From NCBI GenBank assembly GCA_905211955.1, contig CAJMCT010000013.1, positions 1 to 15,725 on the forward strand: a stretch of 15,725 nt of DNA. Reading direction: 5' to 3'. The DNA is from an uncultured Eubacteriales bacterium (GTDB taxonomy: Bacteria; Bacillota; Clostridia; Christensenellales; Borkfalkiaceae). Both the position numbers and the translations under genes were made by a program. A model generated the notes under the pieces. That model saw only the letters and a program-made list of their open reading frames with translations. It did not search any database and was not told the DNA's origin. Shown piece by piece: positions 6,831 to 12,427 of the stretch; within the stretch, counting starts at the first letter, position 1; every line of letters starts with the position of its first letter.

Positions 6831-7100
6831 ATGAACAAAAGCGATTTGATAAGGGACATCGCCAACAACGCAGGAATTACCTTGAAAGACGCAACAATTG
6901 CTCTCGATAGTTTTATTTCCGCAATAACGGACAACTTGAAGAAAGGCGAAAAAATTCAAATTTCCGGATTCGGAACTTATGAATTAAAGTGCAAGGGCGA
7001 CAGAGAAGGTATCAACCCTAAGACCGGCGAAAAAATTCAAATTTCCGCTTCAAAAACGCCCGTGTTTAAGTTTGGTAAGGCTTATAAAGATTTATTCTAA
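6831..7100 (+). CDS. hup: HU-family DNA-binding protein
   Basis: The product has 89 residues, the normal HU length. It begins MNKSDLIRDIANNAG, continues with KGEKIQISGFGTYEL (the HU core strand) and GINPKTGEKIQISAS (the beta-arm with the NPxTG-type tip whose proline intercalates into DNA), and ends KFGKAYKDLF. HU is a dimeric nucleoid protein that bends DNA without strict sequence preference. The start at 6831 is chosen because GGAGG at 6818-6822 lies at correct distance; an in-frame ATG at 6816 overlaps that site and is not a credible start. The gene has its own promoter and terminator. Two stretches coding for GEKIQIS are identical over 22 bases. Confidence 0.96.
   Translation: MNKSDLIRDIANNAGITLKDATIALDSFISAITDNLKKGEKIQISGFGTYELKCKGDREGINPKTGEKIQISASKTPVFKFGKAYKDLF
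6945..7047 (+). repeat. Pair of identical 22-bp segments inside hup (6945-6966 and 7026-7047)
   Basis: Both copies encode G-E-K-I-Q-I-S and are identical in every base, including third codon positions. They are 81 bp (27 codons) apart. The protein-level similarity is usual for HU; the identity of all synonymous sites is less expected. Confidence 0.85.
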
Positions 7101-7110
7101 TAGAAAACTT

Positions 7111-7153
7111 AAAATAAAAAAAGGATAGTTAAACCTATCCTTTTTTTATTTTA
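7111..7153 (+). terminator. Intrinsic terminator of hup
   Basis: AAAATAAAAAAAGGATAG (7111-7128) is fully complementary to 7135-7152 around a 6-nt loop. The GC core GGATAG/CTATCC is followed by seven T residues. It would also work for minus-strand transcripts. Confidence 0.85.
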
Positions 7154-7163
7154 CTTTCACTAT

Positions 7164-7192
7164 TTGACATTAAATGAATAATTTGATATACT
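7164..7192 (+). promoter_or_regulatory. Near-consensus promoter of the structured leader RNA
   Basis: TTGACA (7164-7169) and TATACT (7187-7192) are separated by 17 bp, with TGA just before the -10. This is among the best promoters in the window. The transcript should begin at about 7197-7199, at the first base of the closing stem of the leader. Confidence 0.82.
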
Positions 7193-7196
7193 ATCC

Positions 7197-7323
7197 ACGC
7201 TACAAAGTTTAATAATTCCCTTAATGGACATACTTTCGATAAAAGCGTATGTCTAGGTTTTTTATCTAAAAATTCCATTGAGGGTAAAAACTTTGTAGCA
7301 GAAGTCTGGACTACGTTTTTGCG
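7197..7323 (+). promoter_or_regulatory. Structured 5' leader, riboswitch- or attenuator-like, class unknown
   Basis: Closing stem P1 pairs GCTACAAAGTTT (7199-7210) with AAACTTTGTAGC (7288-7299), 12 perfect pairs. P2 pairs 7218-7228 with 7274-7284 (11 pairs, one G-U). Inside, P3 pairs CATAC with GTATG, and its loop GATAAAAG (7238-7245) is complementary to TTTTTATC (7259-7266), a possible pseudoknot. After P1 the segments GTAG (7295), CTAC (7311), GTAG (7328) and CTAC (7338) can pair alternately, so P1, an anti-terminator and the terminator are mutually dependent. I could not match it to any riboswitch, T-box or 6S RNA consensus that I know. A free small RNA is the alternative. Confidence 0.6.
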
Positions 7324-7354
7324 GTGCGTAGTTTCGGCTACGCACTTTTTATTT
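7324..7354 (+). terminator. Intrinsic terminator at the end of the structured leader
   Basis: GTGCGTAG (7324-7331) pairs with CTACGCAC (7338-7345), closed by a UUCG-type loop, followed by TTTTTATTTT. It ends only four bases before the GGAGG site of the downstream gene, so transcription of that gene must pass through it. Bases 7308-7315 can pair with 7327-7334 to disrupt it. Confidence 0.85.
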
Positions 7355-7370
7355 TACGGAGGCATAGCAA

Positions 7371-7667
7371 ATGATATACATATTGTCAATACTTGGTACT
7401 GTAATACTATTCATACTTGTCCTTATTGCATCTAGATTACCTGCAATGCGATTACGCTCAAAATTTTCAAAATTAGGTATTCTCGCGGGAAAAACATATT
7501 CTCAAATTGTATCTAAAGTTGGCAAACCTAATTCTATTTCTTTTGCAAAAGATGAAGAACAAAAACTTATTAGTGTTCGTCAATGGATAGCGCCTAGTTA
7601 TCATATAATATTATTATTTGACGAAAATGATATTTGCTTGGGCGTTAGCAAGGAAACACAAGTATAA
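7371..7667 (+). CDS. Small membrane-anchored protein of unknown function, possibly BamE/SmpA-like fold
   Basis: The product has 98 residues. Residues 2-20 form one membrane segment, followed by a basic stretch (RLPAMRLRSKFSK), so the rest may lie on the inner side if the positive-inside rule holds. Residues 38-95 read LAGKTYSQIVSKVGKPNS, then RQWIAPSYHIILLFDEND, then CLGVSKE. The 'G.TY..I...VGKP' helix followed by two strands recalls the compact BamE/SmpA-type domain, but this is only a resemblance. The start is fixed by GGAGG at 7358-7362. It is the only gene between the leader terminator and its own terminator at 7682, so it is probably the target of the leader. No pathway can be assigned. 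Confidence 0.78.
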   Translation: MIYILSILGTVILFILVLIASRLPAMRLRSKFSKLGILAGKTYSQIVSKVGKPNSISFAKDEEQKLISVRQWIAPSYHIILLFDENDICLGVSKETQV

Positions 7668-7681
7668 ATTATTTTCACCAC

Positions 7682-7717
7682 AAAACACCTAGTCTTACCG
7701 CAACTAGGTGTTTTTTT
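7682..7717 (+). terminator. Intrinsic terminator of the 98-residue protein gene
   Basis: AAAACACCTAGT (7682-7693) pairs with ACTAGGTGTTTT (7703-7714) around a 9-nt loop, with the T run at 7711-7717. Confidence 0.88.
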
Positions 7718-7722
7718 GATAT

Positions 7723-7754
7723 AAAAAAGCACGCTTTTTGTAAGCGTGCTTTTT
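7723..7754 (-). terminator. Intrinsic terminator of tuf and the str operon
   Basis: AAAAAGCACGCTT (7724-7736) pairs with AAGCGTGCTTTTT (7742-7754), loop 5 nt. On the minus strand the stem is followed by a T run 20 bp after the tuf stop codon. It is nearly symmetric and could also stop plus-strand read-through. Confidence 0.88.
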
Positions 7755-7773
7755 AATTTAGTTTATACTAAAA

Positions 7774-8994
7774 TTACTTAACGATTTTAGCAACAACGCC
7801 TGAACCAACAGTTCTGCCGCCTTCACGGATAGCGAAACGTAAACCTTCTTCCATAGCGATGGGGGTGATAAGTTTAACGTTCATGTTGATGTGGTCACCA
7901 GGCATAACCATTTCTACGTCCTTAGGAAGTTCGATAGAACCGGTAACGTCGGTAGTTCTGAAATAGAATTGAGGACGATAGTTGTTAAAGAACGGAGTGT
8001 GACGTCCACCTTCTTCTTGTTTCAATACGTAAACTTGACCTTCGAATTCGGTGTGGGGTTTAACTGAACCGGGTTTAGCAATAACTTGTCCACGTTCGAT
8101 GTCTTTCTTATCGATACCACGAAGTAATGCACCTACGTTGTCACCTGCTTGAGCTTCGTCAAGAGTCTTACGGAACATTTCAAGACCGGTAATAACGGTG
8201 TTTCTTGATTCTTCAGAAAGACCAACGATTTCAGCGGGATCGTTAACTTTTGCAATACCACGTTCTACTCTACCAGTAGCAACGGTACCACGACCTTGAA
8301 TGGTGAATACGTCTTCTACAGGGAGAAGGAAGGGTTTAGCTTCGTCACGTTCAGGAGTGGGGATATAAGAGTCAACAGCGTCCATTAATTCGAAAATGGG
8401 TTTGCATTCAGCAGATGCTTTGATTTCGTCTGCAGAGTGGTCAGCTTGTGCGAATTCCAATGCTTTAAGAGCAGAACCCTTGATGATGGGGGTATCGTCT
8501 CCGGGGAAACCATATTCAGAAAGAAGGTCTCTGATTTCCATTTCTACGAGTTCTTGAAGTTCGGGATCGTCTAATTGATCGCACTTGTTCATGAATACGA
8601 TGATGTAGGGAACACCAACTTGACGAGCAAGAAGAATGTGTTCTCTGGTTTGAGGCATGGGACCGTCGGTAGCAGCAACTACTAAGATAGCGCCGTCCAT
8701 TTGAGCAGCACCGGTGATCATGTTTTTAACATAGTCAGCGTGTCCGGGGCAGTCAACGTGTGCATAGTGACGGTTAGCAGTTTGATATTCAACGTGAGAG
8801 GTGTTAATCGTGATACCTCTTGCCTTTTCTTCGGGTGCCTTATCGATTTCGTCGTATCTCATTTTTTGTGCTTCACCAAAAGCAGATAAAGTCATGGTGA
8901 TAGCAGCAGTAAGAGTGGTCTTACCATGGTCAACGTGACCGATAGTACCGATGTTAATGTGCGGTTTAGTTCTGTCAAATTTAGCCTTAGCCAT
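7774..8994 (-). CDS. tuf: Elongation factor Tu
   Basis: The product has 406 residues. It carries aminoacyl-tRNA to the ribosomal A site as a GTP complex. The GTPase motifs are complete: GHVDHGKT at 19-26, RGITINTSHVEY (switch I), DCPGH and NKCD. Domains 2 and 3 follow, ending GGRTVGSGVVAKIVK. The start is MAKAKFDRTKPH at 8994, with GGAGG at correct spacing; a TTG 15 bases upstream lies within that site and is not used. It is the last gene of the str cluster, but 100 bp separate it from fusA and it has its own strong promoter and an A-rich leader of about 70 nt. That fits the large excess of EF-Tu over EF-G. Confidence 0.98.
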   Translation of the reverse strand: MAKAKFDRTKPHINIGTIGHVDHGKTTLTAAITMTLSAFGEAQKMRYDEIDKAPEEKARGITINTSHVEYQTANRHYAHVDCPGHADYVKNMITGAAQMDGAILVVAATDGPMPQTREHILLARQVGVPYIIVFMNKCDQLDDPELQELVEMEIRDLLSEYGFPGDDTPIIKGSALKALEFAQADHSADEIKASAECKPIFELMDAVDSYIPTPERDEAKPFLLPVEDVFTIQGRGTVATGRVERGIAKVNDPAEIVGLSEESRNTVITGLEMFRKTLDEAQAGDNVGALLRGIDKKDIERGQVIAKPGSVKPHTEFEGQVYVLKQEEGGRHTPFFNNYRPQFYFRTTDVTGSIELPKDVEMVMPGDHINMNVKLITPIAMEEGLRFAIREGGRTVGSGVVAKIVK

Positions 8995-9069
8995 TTGAAT
9001 TTCCTCCAAAAATTTCTGGTTTATTTTTTATTTTTTTTATTTTTTTATTGTTTTTGTTTCAAAACGCAT

Positions 9070-9087
9070 AAATATTGTACAATATTT
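9070..9087. repeat. Perfect 18-bp palindrome over the tuf -10 box
   Basis: AAATATTGTACAATATTT reads the same on both strands and contains the whole -10 (TACAAT). It could be an operator for a dimeric regulator, or a by-product of AT-rich promoter sequence. Confidence 0.6.
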
Positions 9088-9102
9088 TATATTGATTGTC
9101 AA
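9074..9102 (-). promoter_or_regulatory. Separate promoter of tuf
   Basis: On the minus strand TTGACA (9102-9097) and TACAAT (9079-9074) are separated by 17 bp. The start is near 9067. It lies directly after the fusA stop codon, so tuf can be transcribed independently of the operon. Confidence 0.82.
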
Positions 9103-9109
9103 CATTTAA

Positions 9110-11179
9110 TTATGCTTTTTTACCCATTATCTTTTCAGCAACTGATTTAGGTACTTCATCATAATGGTCGAACTGCATGGTGTAGTTTCCACGACCTTGA
9201 GTTCTAGATCTTAAGTCGGTTGCATAACCGAACATTTCAGCAAGCGGAATATGAGCGTCGATAACCTTAATGCCGTTTCTATCTTCGGTGCCTTGGATAA
9301 TACCACGTCTTGCGGTAACGTTACCCATAACGTCGCCAAAGTATTGGTCGGGGGTAAGAACTTCAACTTTCATAACCGGTTCTAAAAGAACTGATTTTGC
9401 TTTTGCAAGACCATCTTTAAGAGCCATACTACCTGCAATCTTGAACGCCATTTCTGACGAGTCGACGTCGTGATAACTTCCGTCGTAAACGGTGACCTTA
9501 AAGTCAACTACTTCGTAGCCAGCCAAGATACCGTTTCTTGCTGCTTCTTGAATACCCTTGTTGATAGGTTGGATAAATTCCTTAGGAATTGAACCACCAA
9601 CCGTTTCGTCAACGAATTCGTATCCTTTACCTGGTTCTTGAGGTTCAAGACGGATTTTACAGTGACCGTATTGACCGTGACCACCAGTTTGACGCTTGAA
9701 CATACCTTCTGCCTCAACTGCTTGGCGGATAGTTTCTTTATAAGCAACTTGGGGCTTACCAACGTTTGCTTCTACTCTGAATTCACGGAGCAATCTATCA
9801 ACGATAATTTCAAGGTGAAGTTCGCCCATACCTGCGATAATCGTTTGTGCGGTTTCGGGATCGGTATAAGTTTTGAAGGTGGGGTCTTCTTCAGCAAGTT
9901 TTGCAAGAGCGAAGCCCATCTTTTCTTGACCTTGTTTGGTTTTGGGTTCAATAGCAACTCTAATAACGGGTTCAGGGAATTCCATTTGTTCTAAGATGAT
10001 GGGTTTTGCTTCTTCGCATAAAGTATCACCGGTAGTGGTGTCTTTTAAACCTACGATAGCGCAAATATCACCTGCATAAATGGTATCCACTTCTTCTCTG
10101 TGGTTAGCGTGCATACGAAGTACACGTGCTATTCTTTCTTTCTTGCCCTTTACGCTGTTGTAAATGTAAGAACCAGTTTTAAGAGTACCCGAGTAAGCAC
10201 GGAAGAATGCGAGTTTACCAACGAAGGGGTCTGCCATAATCTTAAATGCAAGTCCGCAGAAGGGTTCTTCGTCAGCAGCCTTTCTACTTACGGCATCACC
10301 ACTTGCGGTGGTTCCTTCAATATCAGGCACGTCTAAGGGGCTGGGGAGATAGTCAACGATAGCATCTAAAAGGTTTTGAACGCCCTTGTTCTTGTAACTT
10401 GAACCACAAAGAACGGGGGTGACTTTCATTGCGAGAGTTGCCGCTCTTAATCCCTTTTTGATTTCTTCAATAGAAAGGTCGCCTTCTTCGAAGTACTTTT
10501 CCATTAAAGCATCGTCGCTTTCAGCAGCGAGTTCAACGATCTTTTCTCTGTATTCTTCAACCATGTCTACCATATCGGCAGGAACGTCGGTTTCTTCAAT
10601 TTGTTGTCCTAAATCGTCAAGATAGATAGAAGCCTTTCTGGTGATGATATCAACAACACCCTTAAAAGTATCTTCTTTACCGATAGGAAGCAAGATGGGA
10701 AGAGCGTTAGTTTTAAGTCTTTCTTTCATCATCTTAACGGCATTTTCAAAACTTGCGCCGTTAATATCCATCTTGTTAACGTAAGCGATTCTGGGAACTT
10801 TATATTTGTCCGCTTGACGCCAAACCGTTTCACTTTGGGGTTCAACACCGCCCTTAGCACAGAAAGTTGCAACAGCACCGTCTAGAATACGAAGTGATCT
10901 TTCAACTTCTACGGTAAAGTCAACGTGTCCTGGAGTATCGATAATGTTAATACGGTGGTTTTTCCAGTGGCAAGTGGTCGCAGCACTGGTAATGGTTATA
11001 CCACGTTCTTTTTCTTGTTCCATCCAGTCCATGGTTCCTTCACCATCGTGAGTTTCACCAAGTTTGTGAATCTTACCGGTATAGAACAAAATTCTTTCGG
11101 TGGTAGTAGTCTTACCTGCGTCAATGTGCGCCATTATGCCGATATTTCTTGTTGATTTTAAATCATATTCTCTAGGCAT
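9110..11179 (-). CDS. fusA: Elongation factor G
   Basis: The product has 689 residues, normal for EF-G. It drives ribosomal translocation and, with RRF, ribosome recycling. Motifs seen are AHIDAGKT at 17-24, RGITITSAATT (switch I), DTPGHVDF and NKMD. Later, GELHLEI and the domain IV sequence GQYGHCKIRLEP are present, and the end reads FGYATDLRSRTQGRGNYTMQF (split here: FGYATDLRSR, then TQGRGNY), the conserved domain V. The ATG at 11179 follows GGGGAG about 12 bases upstream. Only 17 bp separate it from rpsG, so they are co-transcribed. Confidence 0.98.
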   Translation of the reverse strand: MPREYDLKSTRNIGIMAHIDAGKTTTTERILFYTGKIHKLGETHDGEGTMDWMEQEKERGITITSAATTCHWKNHRINIIDTPGHVDFTVEVERSLRILDGAVATFCAKGGVEPQSETVWRQADKYKVPRIAYVNKMDINGASFENAVKMMKERLKTNALPILLPIGKEDTFKGVVDIITRKASIYLDDLGQQIEETDVPADMVDMVEEYREKIVELAAESDDALMEKYFEEGDLSIEEIKKGLRAATLAMKVTPVLCGSSYKNKGVQNLLDAIVDYLPSPLDVPDIEGTTASGDAVSRKAADEEPFCGLAFKIMADPFVGKLAFFRAYSGTLKTGSYIYNSVKGKKERIARVLRMHANHREEVDTIYAGDICAIVGLKDTTTGDTLCEEAKPIILEQMEFPEPVIRVAIEPKTKQGQEKMGFALAKLAEEDPTFKTYTDPETAQTIIAGMGELHLEIIVDRLLREFRVEANVGKPQVAYKETIRQAVEAEGMFKRQTGGHGQYGHCKIRLEPQEPGKGYEFVDETVGGSIPKEFIQPINKGIQEAARNGILAGYEVVDFKVTVYDGSYHDVDSSEMAFKIAGSMALKDGLAKAKSVLLEPVMKVEVLTPDQYFGDVMGNVTARRGIIQGTEDRNGIKVIDAHIPLAEMFGYATDLRSRTQGRGNYTMQFDHYDEVPKSVAEKIMGKKA

Positions 11180-11196
11180 AAACTATACTCCCCGTA

Positions 11197-11667
11197 TTAA
11201 AAACTGTAATGTGCGAACGCCTTGTTTGCTTCCGCCATTCTATGAGTGTCTTCTTTCTTCTTAACTGCATTACCGCTGTTGTTGAACGCTTCTACGAGTT
11301 CGTTTGCTAAACGGGAAGCCATTTCCCTTTCACTTCTCTTTCTCGCAGCGGCAACAAGCCAACGGATTGCAAGAGTTTGTCTTCTTTCTGCTCTGATTTC
11401 GATAGGTACTTGATAGTTAGCACCACCTATTCTCCTTGCTTTTACTTCTACCATAGGCATAATGTTGCTAAGTGCTTGGGTAAACATATCCATAGGTTGA
11501 GCACCAACCTTTTCAGATGCCACCGTAAACGCTTCGTAAACAATGCCTTGTGCCGTGCCTTTCTTTCCGTCGAGCATTACTTGGTTGATGAGTTTTGCAA
11601 CAACCTTATCGCTATATACGGGATCTGGAAGCACGTCTCTTTTTGCAATATTGCCACGTCTTGGCAT
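11197..11667 (-). CDS. rpsG: 30S ribosomal protein S7
   Basis: The product has 156 residues, the usual S7 length. It begins MPRRGNIAKRDVLPDPVY and has the conserved VEVKARRIGGANYQVPIEI and RWLVAAARKR segments that contact the 3' major domain of 16S rRNA. S7 nucleates assembly of the small-subunit head and, in E. coli, represses translation of the str mRNA from a site between rpsL and rpsG. Here AAAGGAGG lies at good spacing before ATG 11667. The unusually long gap to rpsL (211 bp) is rich in possible hairpins and could serve the same purpose. Confidence 0.98.
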   Translation of the reverse strand: MPRRGNIAKRDVLPDPVYSDKVVAKLINQVMLDGKKGTAQGIVYEAFTVASEKVGAQPMDMFTQALSNIMPMVEVKARRIGGANYQVPIEIRAERRQTLAIRWLVAAARKRSEREMASRLANELVEAFNNSGNAVKKKEDTHRMAEANKAFAHYSF

Positions 11668-11878
11668 AACTTTAATCCTCCTTTAATTATTTGCGCTGAT
11701 GTTTTGCGCCTTGTTAAGGGTAAACCCTTTTTGTACAGCTATCACTTGCCCTTTATTTAGGGTAGCGAACCTTCTGTCTTTCGACATACTGCCTACCTAT
11801 CGGGTTAATTTTCCGAATATTTCCGATTTTAAGTAGGTGTCTTTTTTGGACTTTAACTAAGTTTTAGAAAAATTAAAC
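11668..11878 (-). promoter_or_regulatory. Structured rpsL-rpsG intergenic RNA, candidate S7-type autoregulatory leader
   Basis: Read on the minus strand this 211-nt gap holds several local pairings. CCTAC...ATCGG can pair with CCGAT..GTAGG. TGTC-GAAA-GACA forms a perfect GNRA-type hairpin (11786-11775). GCTA/TAGC encloses CCCT/AGGG (11766-11738), AAGGG/CCCTT pairs at 11729-11716, and GCGC/GCGC pairs just before the ribosome binding site. There is no clear promoter or terminator. A role in feedback by S7 is inferred from the E. coli precedent; no shared sequence with that site is claimed. Confidence 0.45.
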
Positions 11879-12250
11879 TTATTTAGGTCTCTTAGCGCCG
11901 TATCTCGATCTTGCTTGTCTGCGTTTTGCAACACCAGCAGTGTCGAGTGCGCCACGTACGATGTGATATCTTACACCAGGCAAGTCTTTAACTCTGCCGC
12001 CACGGATAAGGACTGAACTGTGTTCTTGTAAGTTGTGTCCTTCACCGGGAATGTAAACGATACCTTCCATCTTGTTGGTTAATCTTACTCTGGCAATCTT
12101 ACGAAGTGCTGAGTTAGGTTTTTTAGGGGTAGTAGTGGTGACCGATAAGCATACGCCACGTTTTTGGGGACATTCTTCCAAAATCGGGGACTTACTCTTA
12201 TAGGTAATCTTCTTTCTACCTTGTCTGATTAACTGTTGAATTGTAGGCAT
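11879..12250 (-). CDS. rpsL: 30S ribosomal protein S12
   Basis: The product has 123 residues. S12 sits at the decoding centre and controls accuracy. It begins MPTIQQLIRQGRKK and includes TTTPKKPNSALRK, with the lysine whose change gives streptomycin resistance in other bacteria present as wild type, and VKDLPGVRYH, with the aspartate that can be methylthiolated. The ATG at 12250 is preceded by AGGAGG. An upstream ATG at 12319 would add 23 unrelated residues and has no ribosome binding site. It is the first gene after the promoter at 12363-12391. Confidence 0.98.
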   Translation of the reverse strand: MPTIQQLIRQGRKKITYKSKSPILEECPQKRGVCLSVTTTTPKKPNSALRKIARVRLTNKMEGIVYIPGEGHNLQEHSSVLIRGGRVKDLPGVRYHIVRGALDTAGVAKRRQARSRYGAKRPK

Positions 12251-12325
12251 AGCACACCTCCTTAATTTTTTCGAAAATATTTTGGAAAACGGATTCGGAA
12301 TTTCCGTAGTCAAAAACAAGTTTTT

Positions 12326-12360
12326 TTATCCGCCGACCGCTTTTATTAATCGGCGGATAA
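12326..12360. promoter_or_regulatory. GC-rich hairpin directly after the rpsL promoter
   Basis: TTATCCGCCGA (12326-12336) and TCGGCGGATAA (12350-12360) form a perfect 11-bp stem with a 13-nt loop. The predicted start of the rpsL transcript (about 12356) falls within its upstream arm, so it may cap the mRNA 5' end. On the minus strand it is followed by A residues, so it is not a standard terminator for rpoC. An alternative pairing CCGC/GCGG uses the loop. Confidence 0.6.
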
Positions 12361-12362
12361 TT

Positions 12363-12391
12363 ATTTTACCATTTTTATCCTTTTAAGTCAA
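12363..12391 (-). promoter_or_regulatory. Promoter of rpsL-rpsG-fusA
   Basis: On the minus strand TTGACT (12391-12386) and TAAAAT (12368-12363) are separated by 17 bp, with TGG before the -10 (extended -10). It lies after the rpoC stop codon and allows the str genes to be transcribed apart from rpoC. Confidence 0.72.
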
Positions 12392-12427
12392 TTAAATTCA
12401 AGTGATTTCAATGGATTTTAGGTTAGT

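Noticed and set aside
6816..7100. Longer HU protein starting at ATG 6816
   Set aside because: That ATG overlaps the GGAGG that serves the start at 6831, and the extra residues MEVFT are not part of HU.
7197..7354. 6S RNA (ssrS)
   Set aside because: The closing stem encloses only about 100 nt, there is no large central bubble on both sides, and a switchable terminator follows directly before a ribosome binding site.
7774..9009. EF-Tu starting at TTG 9009
   Set aside because: The TTG lies within the Shine-Dalgarno region; the conserved MAKAKFDR begins at 8994.
11879..12319. S12 with a 23-residue N-terminal extension
   Set aside because: The ATG at 12319 has no ribosome binding site, whereas AGGAGG precedes 12250, where the conserved MPTIQQL begins.
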